Assembly: GCA_902598825.1 (NCBI GenBank)
Contig: CACKDD010000007.1
Location: 1-43,960 of the forward strand
DNA length: 43,960 nt
DNA from: an uncultured Pelagibacteraceae bacterium
GTDB lineage: Bacteria; Pseudomonadota; Alphaproteobacteria; Pelagibacterales; Pelagibacteraceae
Reading direction: 5' to 3'
Of the stretch, positions 24,757 through 32,815 are shown one piece after another. Position 1 is the stretch's first letter. Every line of letters starts with the position of its first letter. A program made the position numbers and the translations under genes. The notes beneath the pieces were generated by a model, which saw only the letters and a list, made by a program, of their open reading frames with translations, ran no database searches and had not been told where the DNA came from.

Positions 24757-25974
24757 CTAAATTAAATTTCCTGCTACCCATTTATGAAATTGATGGGTGG
24801 GCTGATCCATTACAGGAGAAAAGTTTCCTCCATTATATACTGGTGAATTTCTTCCTTCTTGCATTCCTTCAATTGCTTTTATATCTTCTAACATAACATC
24901 TTTCCAGAATCTTGAATTTTCTTTTCTTAACTCCTTTAGTTCTTCTCCATTAGCACTCTCATTACCAACATAATACATCTGCATATGTTCTTTAGTTTTG
25001 TTGATTGATAAAGGTTCTAACCAAAAAACATAAAAATGATCGATATGTAAACCAATCATTACATTCGGAAATAATGCTATATATTCAGAATTTTTTAATT
25101 TACTTTTTTCCCAATTGCCAAAAGTATTAAATTTTTTATTTCCTTTAATTAATTGTTCATATTTTTTACTTCCTTGTCCAGCAAATCTATTTGGTAAACC
25201 TTGGATATGATAATGATCATTAATATTAGATACTTTGTTTAATTCTGGGTGAATTGTTGGTAAATGATAACTCTCACAATAATTTTCTATAGCAAACTTC
25301 CAATTAGAATTTACTTTTAAGTTAAAGTAGCCGTAATCATTAGAGTAAACTATTGATTTTTGGTCTTCTTTATTTATAAATTTAGACCACCTTTTTTCAA
25401 GAGGTTTAATATATTTGTCAAAATCAATTTCGTTAGAATTAATATTCACAAAGATTATGTCCATCCAAATTTTTGATTTGATCTCTTTTAAATTACTTTT
25501 AGATTTAACAAATTTTTCTGACTGATGTTTGTTCAGTCCACCTATATGAGGAGTTGCTATTAAGTTACCTTTTAAATCATATGACCAAGAATGATAAGGA
25601 CATCTAATTACATTTTTTAAGTTGCAGGGTTTATCTAAAAGTTTAAAGCCCCTATGACTACATACATTATGAAATACCCGAATCCTCTTATCTTTATCTC
25701 TAACCAAAATTAGAGGAATCCCGAGTAGATTGTATGGTTTTACATCTCCAGAGTTTGGTATTGAACTTCCAACTCCTACAACTGACCACTTGTCACAAAA
25801 AATTTTATCCCTTTCGAAATTAAGATAATCTTTGCTTGTATAACACTCGTTTGGAAGCCCATTAGCAGCCTCTATTGGCTTATCTACAGCCTTTAATTTT
25901 TTAACATCTAGTATCTTGGTAAGAGTTTTATTTTTGTAATTTTGGTCCACAAAAAAAATTATCATTAGGACCAT
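24757..25974 (-). CDS. Rieske non-haem iron oxygenase, alpha subunit (GbcA/CntA-like)
   Basis: About 405 residues from the ATG at 25974; ATG 25963-25965 is an alternative start and an in-frame TTG at 25986 is less likely. Rieske 2Fe-2S ligands: C105-x-H107 (CSHRGF) and C125-x2-H128 (CPYHSW), separated by 17. The mononuclear iron site is in ENYCESYHLPTIHPEL (H237, H242) with the acidic ligand probably in VMLEDIKAIEGMQ. The NYCE-x-YHLP-x-x-HPEL form is that of quaternary-amine monooxygenases such as glycine betaine (GbcA) and carnitine (CntA) demethylases. The substrate is inferred from this plus the neighbouring C1 genes. No reductase subunit is adjacent. It is divergent from the MTHFR-like gene. 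Confidence 0.82.
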   Translation of the reverse strand: MVLMIIFFVDQNYKNKTLTKILDVKKLKAVDKPIEAANGLPNECYTSKDYLNFERDKIFCDKWSVVGVGSSIPNSGDVKPYNLLGIPLILVRDKDKRIRVFHNVCSHRGFKLLDKPCNLKNVIRCPYHSWSYDLKGNLIATPHIGGLNKHQSEKFVKSKSNLKEIKSKIWMDIIFVNINSNEIDFDKYIKPLEKRWSKFINKEDQKSIVYSNDYGYFNLKVNSNWKFAIENYCESYHLPTIHPELNKVSNINDHYHIQGLPNRFAGQGSKKYEQLIKGNKKFNTFGNWEKSKLKNSEYIALFPNVMIGLHIDHFYVFWLEPLSINKTKEHMQMYYVGNESANGEELKELRKENSRFWKDVMLEDIKAIEGMQEGRNSPVYNGGNFSPVMDQPTHQFHKWVAGNLI

Positions 25975-26006
25975 TTTTGGCAACAAATTTCGATAATACT
26001 TACCTG

Positions 26007-26783
26007 TTGAATTTCTTTGACAGCTTTTTTAAAAAGGATAATGATCTGAAAAAAATGAACTTTTCGTTAGAAATTGGTCCTAGTACAGACCTTGAAACAG
26101 TCCCAGCAGTAAGTGATGTTTACATTACTATGTTGCCAGGTGGTGATTATAAAGAAACTGCTCAAAAGGCAATAGAGCTTGTAAAAAAAGGGTTTAATCC
26201 AGTACCTCATTTCCCAGCTAGATCTATTCAGAATGAAGAGGAGTTAAAAGATTATGTGTCTAGATGTAAAGATGGGGGTGTAAAGCAAGCTTTGATTATT
26301 GGTGGTGGAAGAGAACCAGCAGGAAAATTTGATAGTTCATTTCAACTTTTAGAAACAGGTTATTTTGAAAAAATGAAGATAGGAATTGCTGGACACCCTG
26401 AGGGGAGTCCTGATATATCCGACTCAGATTTAGAAAAAGCTATGATAGATAAAAAGCCTTATGCTGATTATATTGTAACCCAATGGTTAATGGATCCTCA
26501 GCCTATTATAGATTTTATTTCTAAACAAAGCGTACCAGTGCATGTGGGAATTACTGGCCCTCTTAAAATATCGAGCTTAATAAAATTTGCTAATATTGTT
26601 GGAGCAAAAAATTCCTTAAATTTTCTTAAATCTAATTTTAATAAGGCGTTAGATTTATTAAAACCTAAAGACCCTAATGATTTAATTGGGAAAGTTAAAT
26701 CGCATACTGATTTCTTCCACATTTATACATTCGGCGGCTTGAAGGAAACTAACAAGTGGTTGAAGGAGAATAGTTATGTCTAA
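26007..26783 (+). CDS. Methylenetetrahydrofolate reductase-like protein
   Basis: A TIM-barrel protein of 258 residues from TTG 26007. Alternative starts are TTG 25977, which would nearly abut the divergent gene, and ATG 26055, which would trim the N-terminal helix. Recognisable segments: NFSLEIGPSTD (first barrel strand), GFNPVPHFPARSI, GVKQALIIGGGREPAGKFDSS, IGIAGHPEGSPDI and PVHVGITGPLKISSLIKFA. This is the divergent alphaproteobacterial MTHFR branch rather than enteric MetF. The family exchanges 5-methyl-THF and 5,10-methylene-THF. It overlaps the DmdA/GcvT-like demethylase gene by 8 bases, so it probably oxidises the 5-methyl-THF made by that enzyme. Confidence 0.82.
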   Translation: MNFFDSFFKKDNDLKKMNFSLEIGPSTDLETVPAVSDVYITMLPGGDYKETAQKAIELVKKGFNPVPHFPARSIQNEEELKDYVSRCKDGGVKQALIIGGGREPAGKFDSSFQLLETGYFEKMKIGIAGHPEGSPDISDSDLEKAMIDKKPYADYIVTQWLMDPQPIIDFISKQSVPVHVGITGPLKISSLIKFANIVGAKNSLNFLKSNFNKALDLLKPKDPNDLIGKVKSHTDFFHIYTFGGLKETNKWLKENSYV

Positions 26784-28134
26784 AGAATTTGACTATACTA
26801 AATTAAAACATGTTACCTCTGTTGATCAATCTGATCGAGAAGTACCATACAATTTAAGACAAAGTGGACCAACAAAGGTTGAAATGTTAATTTCAACAAG
26901 AGTAAGGAAATCACCTTATTGGCATTTATCAATGCAAGCAGGTTGTTGGAGAGCAACTGTATACAATCGTATTTATCACCCGAGAGGATATGTAAAACCA
27001 GAGGAGGGTGGAGCGATGGTCGAATATGATGCAATTGTAAATCATGTAACAATGTGGAACGTTGCTGTTGAAAGACAAATTAGAGTTAAAGGTCCTGATG
27101 CAGAAAAATTTACAGACTATGTAATAACAAGAGATGCAACTAAGATTTCTCCCATGAGAGCAAGATATGTAATTTTATGTAATGCATATGGTGGCGTATT
27201 AAATGACCCAATTCTTTTAAGAATTTCTAAAGATGAATTTTGGTTTTCTTTATCTGACTCAGATATTGGTATGTATTTACAAGGAGTAAATGCTGATCAA
27301 AGATTTAATTGTACAGTTGAAGAAATAGATGCTTGCCCTGTTCAAATTCAAGGTCCAAAGTCTAAAGCTTTGATGAAAGATCTCTGTGGAGATCAAGTTG
27401 ATTTTGATAATATGCCATTTTATGGTCTAGCTGAAGTTAAGGTTGGTGGCAGAAGTTGTGTTATTTCACAATCAGGTTTCTCAGGCGAAGCGGGATATGA
27501 AATATATTTAAGAGATGCAACTTTGTACGCTGAAGATATGTGGAATGCAGTTTTAGATGCAGGAAAAAAACATAATCTAATGGTTATAGCGCCAGCTCAC
27601 CACAGAAGAATTCAAGCAGGAATTCTTTCTTGGGGACAAGACATGGATCAACAACATAATCCTTTTCAATGTAATTTAGGTTACCAAGTTTCACTATCTG
27701 GGAAAGGAGAGTGGAATAAGAAAGCTGATTATGTTGGTAAAGCTGCTCTAGAAAAAATGAAAGATGAACTTAAAGCTGGAAAAAAACCTTATAAACTTCA
27801 ATTGGTAGGTCTTGAATTAGGAGGAAAGCCAATTGAAGATTATGCACCAGATTTTTGGTTAATCTCAAATGAAGATGGAGGAGATCCTGTGGGATTCCTA
27901 ACTTCTCCTTGGTATCATCCAGAGAAAAAAACTAATATTGCAATGGGATATGTCCCTTTTGATGGAACATTAAATCCAAATGGATTTCCTAAGGGTAAAG
28001 TTGGTACTAAGTATAAAGTTCATCTACCTGAAAAATATTCTGACAAAGCAGGTACACCAGTAGATGCAGTAATAGTTGATATTCCATTTAAGGAATCATT
28101 CAATGCTAACACAAGAGAAGTAGTAAAAGGCTAA
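26776..28134 (+). CDS. Tetrahydrofolate-dependent demethylase of the GcvT/DmdA family
   Basis: A 452-residue aminomethyltransferase-family protein, longer than GcvT or DmdA (about 365-370) because of an N-terminal addition of about 40 residues and insertions near the C-terminus. GcvT-fold landmarks are VNHVTMWNVAVERQIRVKGPDAEKF, SGFSGEAGYEIYLRD and GYVPF-type barrel strands near the end. The start has a strong AGGAG seven bases upstream. Relatives remove methyl groups from DMSP, aromatic methoxyls or amines onto THF. Pairing with the MTHFR-like gene suggests a methyl donor yielding 5-methyl-THF. The substrate is not determinable; true DmdA is possible but the N-terminus differs from those I recall. 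Confidence 0.8.
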   Translation: MSKEFDYTKLKHVTSVDQSDREVPYNLRQSGPTKVEMLISTRVRKSPYWHLSMQAGCWRATVYNRIYHPRGYVKPEEGGAMVEYDAIVNHVTMWNVAVERQIRVKGPDAEKFTDYVITRDATKISPMRARYVILCNAYGGVLNDPILLRISKDEFWFSLSDSDIGMYLQGVNADQRFNCTVEEIDACPVQIQGPKSKALMKDLCGDQVDFDNMPFYGLAEVKVGGRSCVISQSGFSGEAGYEIYLRDATLYAEDMWNAVLDAGKKHNLMVIAPAHHRRIQAGILSWGQDMDQQHNPFQCNLGYQVSLSGKGEWNKKADYVGKAALEKMKDELKAGKKPYKLQLVGLELGGKPIEDYAPDFWLISNEDGGDPVGFLTSPWYHPEKKTNIAMGYVPFDGTLNPNGFPKGKVGTKYKVHLPEKYSDKAGTPVDAVIVDIPFKESFNANTREVVKG

Positions 28135-28140
28135 TTAAAT

Positions 28141-28166
28141 AAAGGGGAGTAAAAACTCCCCTTTTT
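28141..28166 (+). terminator. Intrinsic terminator after the MTHFR/demethylase pair
   Basis: AAAGGGGAG and CTCCCCTTT form a perfect 9-base stem around a TAAAAA loop, followed by a run of T to 28166. It begins 6 bases after the demethylase stop codon. This is the only textbook rho-independent terminator I see in the window. Confidence 0.92.
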
Positions 28167-28176
28167 CAAACTCTAA

Positions 28177-28281
28177 ATGACTAAAGGTTTCCTAATTGCA
28201 ATTTGCATTATAATAACTATTGCTTTAATACTCTTTCCATTAATTGTTTCATACAAAGCACAAAAAAATAAAAAAAAATAA
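28177..28281 (+). CDS. Very small single-helix membrane protein (34 residues)
   Basis: MTKGFLIAICIIITIALILFP begins a 34-residue frame: one hydrophobic helix (residues 5-26) and a lysine-rich tail (QKNKKK). Its TAA is immediately followed by the ATG of the Yip1-like gene with no spacer, which suggests a real translated leader or partner subunit. It lies just downstream of the terminator, so a promoter would have to be in or near 28135-28176. No family recognised; short length keeps confidence moderate. Confidence 0.5.
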   Translation: MTKGFLIAICIIITIALILFPLIVSYKAQKNKKK

Positions 28282-28824
28282 ATGTTTGGTGAGTTTCTTA
28301 GTATAATTTTAAAATCTATAAAATTAGATAAATCTCTTTATAGTGATAATAAAAATTTTGGTGAAGCCTCAATATATTTTGCAGGTTTAATTATGATTTT
28401 AGATGGTATAGCAGGAGCTGTTGCAGCCAATACTGTGATTAAAACAGCTGTAGCAATGTCTGGTCTAACAGCAATTTTAACTTGGTTTATTTGGGCGATT
28501 TTTATATTTGTTATCGGTGTAAAATTATTTCCAGATAAACAAAGTAAAGTTCCTTTTAAAAAAGTTTTGACTGCAGTTGGTTATGCTCATGCACCTGGTT
28601 TACTAAGATTTTTTGCTGTCACTCCCGACTTAATGATACCAATAATTTTCTTAACTCAATTTTGGATTTTTGCTGGACTGATAATCTCTACAAAACAAGT
28701 TTTAAATCTTAAATCAAACTTCAAATCATTTGGAATAGTGTTTTTATCTTTCTTAATTATAGCTTTTCTATCAATTTCTTTTGTCATGAGTAGAATGAAT
28801 GTGCTACCAGTTAATCATATTTAA
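28282..28824 (+). CDS. Yip1-domain integral membrane protein
   Basis: A 180-residue protein with five predicted membrane helices (about 30-50, 55-80, 95-120, 122-142, 150-170). The pattern of a short cytoplasmic N-terminus, then helix pairs, with FPFKKVLTAVGYAHAP-like segment (here VPFKKVLTAVGYAHAPGLLRF), matches the Yip1 family, in which GYA-x-x-P is a recurrent motif. Bacterial function is unknown. The stop codon shares TTAA with the convergent 52-residue CxxC gene. Confidence 0.75.
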   Translation: MFGEFLSIILKSIKLDKSLYSDNKNFGEASIYFAGLIMILDGIAGAVAANTVIKTAVAMSGLTAILTWFIWAIFIFVIGVKLFPDKQSKVPFKKVLTAVGYAHAPGLLRFFAVTPDLMIPIIFLTQFWIFAGLIISTKQVLNLKSNFKSFGIVFLSFLIIAFLSISFVMSRMNVLPVNHI

Positions 28825-28979
28825 ATTGGGAAAATAGTTTTAGAAGTCCTGCAGGATTTACATATTTTAAATCCCATAAGAATTAAATTTTGGGAAACAC
28901 TTTCATCCTCTTCTTTGCATTCATCACATATATTATCTAAATCTCGTAAATTTTTCTCGATTTCCTTATCTTCAATCAT
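28821..28979 (-). CDS. Small double-CxxC (zinc-ribbon-like) protein
   Basis: A 52-residue frame starting at ATG 28979, eight bases inside the end of the DUF3726 gene. C18-D-E-C21 and C40-K-S-C43, 18 residues apart, form two knuckles typical of a zinc ribbon or rubredoxin-like site. The N-terminal third is acidic and helical. It ends in the TTAA shared with the Yip1-like gene. It is the last gene of the M19 peptidase-unknown-DUF3726 operon, and its overlap suggests it is translated with DUF3726. No family name can be given. Confidence 0.6.
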   Translation of the reverse strand: MIEDKEIEKNLRDLDNICDECKEEDESVSQNLILMGFKICKSCRTSKTIFPI

Positions 28980-29583
28980 TGTCAGTCAAACCAGCGCCTG
29001 CAGCACCCTCCTTTAAACTATCTGTTTCCTCAACAAAAGTATCCTCAGCAAGTTTGTAAAGATTTTTCCAATCATTATCAGAAAAATTATCTTCATTATT
29101 CAAAAAACTTATTTCTACTTGATTAGCTAAAATTGGAATCTCTTTGTTCCAAAAATTTGAAGAAATACTTACATTAAAATTTAGTAAAAATTGACTATCA
29201 TCAAAAGAAAATAATAATTTTTTTCCAATAATCTCTGAACCTCTGCTTAAAAAAGGCAAAAGTAATAATGGGAAAGCTAATTTTTCAACTGAACATTTTT
29301 TTAGAGTTTCTATGTTCTTAATTTGATCGATAAAATTTACCCCTAAAGTAATTGGACAAAAAGATAACCCATTCGATTTGTTAATTTTATTAATTAATTT
29401 TATATTATCAAAATTTTCTTTTTTTTTATTTTGATAATATTGATTAAGGTGTCTAATTCCTGGGAAACCAAATAATTCAGATAACCTTATAGATTTTCCA
29501 ACCTCTTCAGCAATGCCCCACGAATAACCAGCAGCTCGACTTGCTCTTTTTGCTGTTGTCTCAATTTCACTAAAAGATTTCAT
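28972..29583 (-). CDS. DUF3726 family protein
   Basis: A 203-residue protein recognised by its N-terminal segment IETTAKRASRAAGYSWGIAEEVGKSIRLSELFGFPGIRHL, which is the conserved DUF3726 pattern (Ala/Arg-rich, SWG-x-AEE, R-L, GFPG). The C-terminus ends in a Gly/Ala-rich tail (EGAAGAGLTD). No membrane segment or signal is apparent and no biochemical role is known to me. It lies 3 bases downstream of the 553-residue unknown gene and overlaps the small CxxC gene by 8 bases, so all appear to be one transcript. Confidence 0.78.
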   Translation of the reverse strand: MKSFSEIETTAKRASRAAGYSWGIAEEVGKSIRLSELFGFPGIRHLNQYYQNKKKENFDNIKLINKINKSNGLSFCPITLGVNFIDQIKNIETLKKCSVEKLAFPLLLLPFLSRGSEIIGKKLLFSFDDSQFLLNFNVSISSNFWNKEIPILANQVEISFLNNEDNFSDNDWKNLYKLAEDTFVEETDSLKEGAAGAGLTDND

Positions 29584-29586
29584 AAT

Positions 29587-31248
29587 TTAAGAGAAGGTTT
29601 TATAAACCCATTGCTCATCGTAATCTTTTAATTCATTTGGAAGTGGTGCACCTTGAAACATACATATTCTCAGCCATTTGTCAGATCTTGGGTCAAATTT
29701 TAGAGCTCCGAAAAAAGATAATTTCAATCGCAGCATATCAATTGGTACTATATTTTCTCCTATAGTATTGTCTTGTATTTCTGAATATGGAAAGTTTTCA
29801 ATAATAAAAGCCCTTCTAACAACATGTCTTAAATCAGAATTATTAATTAAAAACTGATTAATTTTCAAATTATTTTTCAAAGATAATATTCTTTGATATA
29901 GTTTTTTTATATCTCTCGCTATTGCTAGAGGTTGTTCTAAATCTGCACCACTCTCTTCAAAACGATTAGCTAATCTTGGTTCTTCTTTATTTTTTGAGAT
30001 AAACCAAAATTTTTGATTACTATCTTCTTTATTAAAATCAATTTTTAGAATATCTGAATACTTATTTTCTAAAATTTTTTTCAAGTCTTCTACATTTCGC
30101 TCAGTAGGAATATTAAAGTATTTTTCCTCCTCTGAACTCATTTGACTTATTAAAGGCTGAACTATTTCACCAAATGGTTCCATCATTATTGAAACAATAT
30201 ACTCAATACACTCCTCACAAGTTTCTTTCTCTAGCCAAAGGTAAATTTTATTAAATGGATAATCTTCTTTAAAATCAAATTCATTTTCTAGAAAATGAAT
30301 AAATTTTTTTACATCTTTAAGTAAAAGCTTTATCTTTTTTAGTTGATATTCACTCTCTGTGTTCCAACTAGTAATATTTTTAAGAGAATTTTTGACACAC
30401 TCTTTAAACAAACTTACATCTTTAGTTTCAGCAATTTTAATTTCTCTAATTTTTTTGAGTGCAATTTCTCTACTAAGTATCCAATTATTAAGTAATGTTG
30501 GATGATTAACAATAAATGGGGCCATCCCTAATCCAGTTGAATTTCCAATTCCCAAATTTCTGCAAATTTTTTGATCTAGTTTAACAGCTAATTTAGGATT
30601 TCTATTTTTTGCAACATGATTAACTTGATCAAATGTAAATTGTCTAACTAGATAAACAAGCATCATCTCTAATCTAAATGGTCCATTAATTTCCTCTCTA
30701 TTTTTTATTCTAAATCGATCTGCCAGACCAAATTTACCTGATCCATAAACTGCAGTTGTTCTGTATAAATATCCCACTTTTTCGAGTAAGTCTAAATTTG
30801 GTTGCGATCCATTACTTAAGCTTTCAACAACATGATCAAATACTCTTAATGATTTATTTGCTCTTGATAATGTTAATTCTTTATAAGAAAGTCTACCAAC
30901 TTCTTGTTTTGGAACTTCATTTCTTAATCTTTCAATATCTTCTTTTAAAGGTACACCATCATGCAATGTAAAAGCTGCATCCCATTTGGTTGCTATTACT
31001 CTATCCGATCTTTCATCATCATTGATTTTGTTTGCGTAACAAATTAAAGAATAAACTCTGCTTTTTTTTCTAAAAGAATATACTGCTGTTCCAAATCCAT
31101 CTTTATCTAAATCAAATAAATCTCTTTTATAATCCCAATCTTTAAACTCATTTAAAAAACTTCTTAAAAAAGACAATCTAGATTGGTGAAATGAACCCAG
31201 CCTTGAAAGTTTCATAATGATATTGGGATCTCTTAATTCTACATTCAT
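29587..31248 (-). CDS. Conserved hypothetical protein, 553 residues, partner of DUF3726
   Basis: A soluble, charged, mostly helical protein without a signal peptide. Striking segments are MKLSRLGSFHQSRLSFLRSFL near the N-terminus, KWDAAFTLHDGVP, YLYRTTAVYGSGKFGLADR, and NLGIGNSTGLGMAPFIVNHPTLLNNW, with a Cys pair in KETCEECIEYIVSIMMEP. The Gly-rich GNSTGLGMAP could be a ligand loop. I do not recognise a named domain. It lies 2 bases downstream of the M19 gene and 3 bases upstream of DUF3726, so it belongs to the same operon. I recall similar large unknowns next to DUF3726 in marine alphaproteobacteria, but cannot check it here. Confidence 0.72.
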   Translation of the reverse strand: MNVELRDPNIIMKLSRLGSFHQSRLSFLRSFLNEFKDWDYKRDLFDLDKDGFGTAVYSFRKKSRVYSLICYANKINDDERSDRVIATKWDAAFTLHDGVPLKEDIERLRNEVPKQEVGRLSYKELTLSRANKSLRVFDHVVESLSNGSQPNLDLLEKVGYLYRTTAVYGSGKFGLADRFRIKNREEINGPFRLEMMLVYLVRQFTFDQVNHVAKNRNPKLAVKLDQKICRNLGIGNSTGLGMAPFIVNHPTLLNNWILSREIALKKIREIKIAETKDVSLFKECVKNSLKNITSWNTESEYQLKKIKLLLKDVKKFIHFLENEFDFKEDYPFNKIYLWLEKETCEECIEYIVSIMMEPFGEIVQPLISQMSSEEEKYFNIPTERNVEDLKKILENKYSDILKIDFNKEDSNQKFWFISKNKEEPRLANRFEESGADLEQPLAIARDIKKLYQRILSLKNNLKINQFLINNSDLRHVVRRAFIIENFPYSEIQDNTIGENIVPIDMLRLKLSFFGALKFDPRSDKWLRICMFQGAPLPNELKDYDEQWVYKTFS

Positions 31249-31250
31249 TT

Positions 31251-32216
31251 CTAAATAGTTTTATAAAAATTATACCAATTATTTCCAAGTATTCCGTTAG
31301 TCTCAGTTTCTGAAAACCCAATTTTTTTTAAACCTGTTTCTAAGTTTTTAAACCCTCTTGCATCTTCAAACCATTTTGGTTGAATTGGAAAACCTGGTTT
31401 ATTTTTTGATCCTTCTCCATAATTTTTACTTTTAGACCAAGTTCCATTTCTCATCCATTCAACAACTTCATCTGGTTGATTTAAACAAAGATCAGAACCA
31501 ATTCCAATATTTTTTACACTCATAACTTCAGCTGTTCTGGCTATCATTTCACAAAAGCTTTCTAAAGTACAATTTGTATTATTTTTTAAATGATGCGGAT
31601 AAAGAGAAAAACCTAGAATACCACCACTATCACTCAAAGTTTTTAATAATTCTGAAGATTTATTTCTTTTAGCAGCATGCCAAAATGATGGGTTAGCGTG
31701 AGTTATAGCAATTGGTTTTTCACTTATTTCTATTGCATCAAAAGTACTTTTCTCTGCTGAATGAGACATGTCTACAACAACACCTACTCTATTCATTTCT
31801 TTTATTACTTCACGGCCAAAATTTGTTACACCACTGTCAATCTTTTCATAACATCCAGTAGCCAGTAAAGATTGATTATTATAAGTTAGTTGCATAAATC
31901 TACATCCAAGATCATGAACTTTTTCAACTAAATTAATATCATCTTCAATGGGTGAACAGTTTTGAAATCCAAAAAAAATTGCTGTTTTCCTCTCTTTATT
32001 AGCTTTCTCAATATCCTTGAAATTATTTCCAAGAAAAATTAAGTCTGAGTTTTCTTCAAATAATTTTTTCCATTTTTGGATTTCACTCAAATGTTCATCA
32101 AAATCCTCATGATATACTATTGTTACATGCACTGCATCAAGCCCAGCCTCTCTATTGATTTCAAAAATTTTTCTAGACCAATTGCAGTACTGTAAATTAT
32201 CTATTTTAAATTTCAT
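31251..32216 (-). CDS. M19 (renal dipeptidase) family amidohydrolase homologue lacking the N-terminal HxD
   Basis: A 321-residue TIM-barrel protein with M19 landmarks LGCRFMQLTYNNQSLLATGCYE, VVVDMSHSAEKSTFDA, KPIAITHANPSFWH, NKSSELLKTLSDSGG and NIGIGSDLCLNQ. The N-terminal metal motif DGHND of classical dipeptidases is absent: the sequence reads IDNLQYCNWSRKIF, losing the His and Asp metal ligands. From memory, a subgroup with this same NW(S/N)R-type start lies near dimethylglycine catabolism genes in Pseudomonas. It may not be a dipeptidase at all. First gene of a minus-strand operon; divergent from purE over 102 bases. Confidence 0.8.
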   Translation of the reverse strand: MKFKIDNLQYCNWSRKIFEINREAGLDAVHVTIVYHEDFDEHLSEIQKWKKLFEENSDLIFLGNNFKDIEKANKERKTAIFFGFQNCSPIEDDINLVEKVHDLGCRFMQLTYNNQSLLATGCYEKIDSGVTNFGREVIKEMNRVGVVVDMSHSAEKSTFDAIEISEKPIAITHANPSFWHAAKRNKSSELLKTLSDSGGILGFSLYPHHLKNNTNCTLESFCEMIARTAEVMSVKNIGIGSDLCLNQPDEVVEWMRNGTWSKSKNYGEGSKNKPGFPIQPKWFEDARGFKNLETGLKKIGFSETETNGILGNNWYNFYKTI

Positions 32217-32318
32217 TTTGATGAATAATAATTAAGCATACCAATATGTTTTTTAAATACTATTTATTTTATTGAATTTATTATTTAATTTTGAAATAAA
32301 GATTAATCTTATTATATC

Positions 32319-32810
32319 ATGAAAAATATTAAAAAACTCAAAGTCTCTATTGTTATGGGTAGTCAATCTGACTATAAAACTATGAAATTAGCTGTTAAAA
32401 TACTTAAAAACTTAGGTATTAAATTTGAAACGAAAATAATATCAGCTCACCGAACCCCAAATAGAATGTTTGAATATGCAAGTTCTGCAGATAGAAATAA
32501 TATTGGTGTAATAATTGCTGGTGCAGGAGGATCTGCTCATCTTCCAGGAATGATTTCAGCTTTAACTACAATTCCTGTTTTAGGTGTTCCAATTGAGAGT
32601 AAAAAACTTAAAGGTCTAGATAGCCTTTTATCTATTGCCCAAATGCCCAAAGGTATTCCTGTAGGAACTTTAGCAATAGGTGAAGATGGAGCAATTAATG
32701 CTGCTTTATTAGCTGCCTCAATTCTTGCAAATAATAATCCTGTTATAAAGAAAAAATTGAAAAATTGGCGATTATCTCAAACTAAGTCGGTAAAGAAAAA
32801 TCCAAAATAA
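32319..32810 (+). CDS. purE: N5-carboxyaminoimidazole ribonucleotide mutase
   Basis: A 163-residue PurE of class I. VSIVMGSQSDYKTM is the phosphate-binding start, SAHRTPNRMFEYA holds the catalytic histidine and IIAGAGGSAHLPGMISALT the loop around the second one; GVPIESKKLKGLDSLLSIAQMPKGIPVGTLAIG is also standard. It converts N5-CAIR to CAIR in purine synthesis and works with PurK, whose gene starts 5 bases downstream. A 102-base AT-rich gap upstream must hold its promoter and that of the M19 operon. Confidence 0.96.
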   Translation: MKNIKKLKVSIVMGSQSDYKTMKLAVKILKNLGIKFETKIISAHRTPNRMFEYASSADRNNIGVIIAGAGGSAHLPGMISALTTIPVLGVPIESKKLKGLDSLLSIAQMPKGIPVGTLAIGEDGAINAALLAASILANNNPVIKKKLKNWRLSQTKSVKKNPK

Positions 32811-32815
32811 TAAAG

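Noticed and set aside
26776..28134. Naming this gene dmdA outright
   Set aside because: It is longer than DmdA, with a different N-terminus, and GcvT-fold enzymes with other substrates look alike; only the family is supported.
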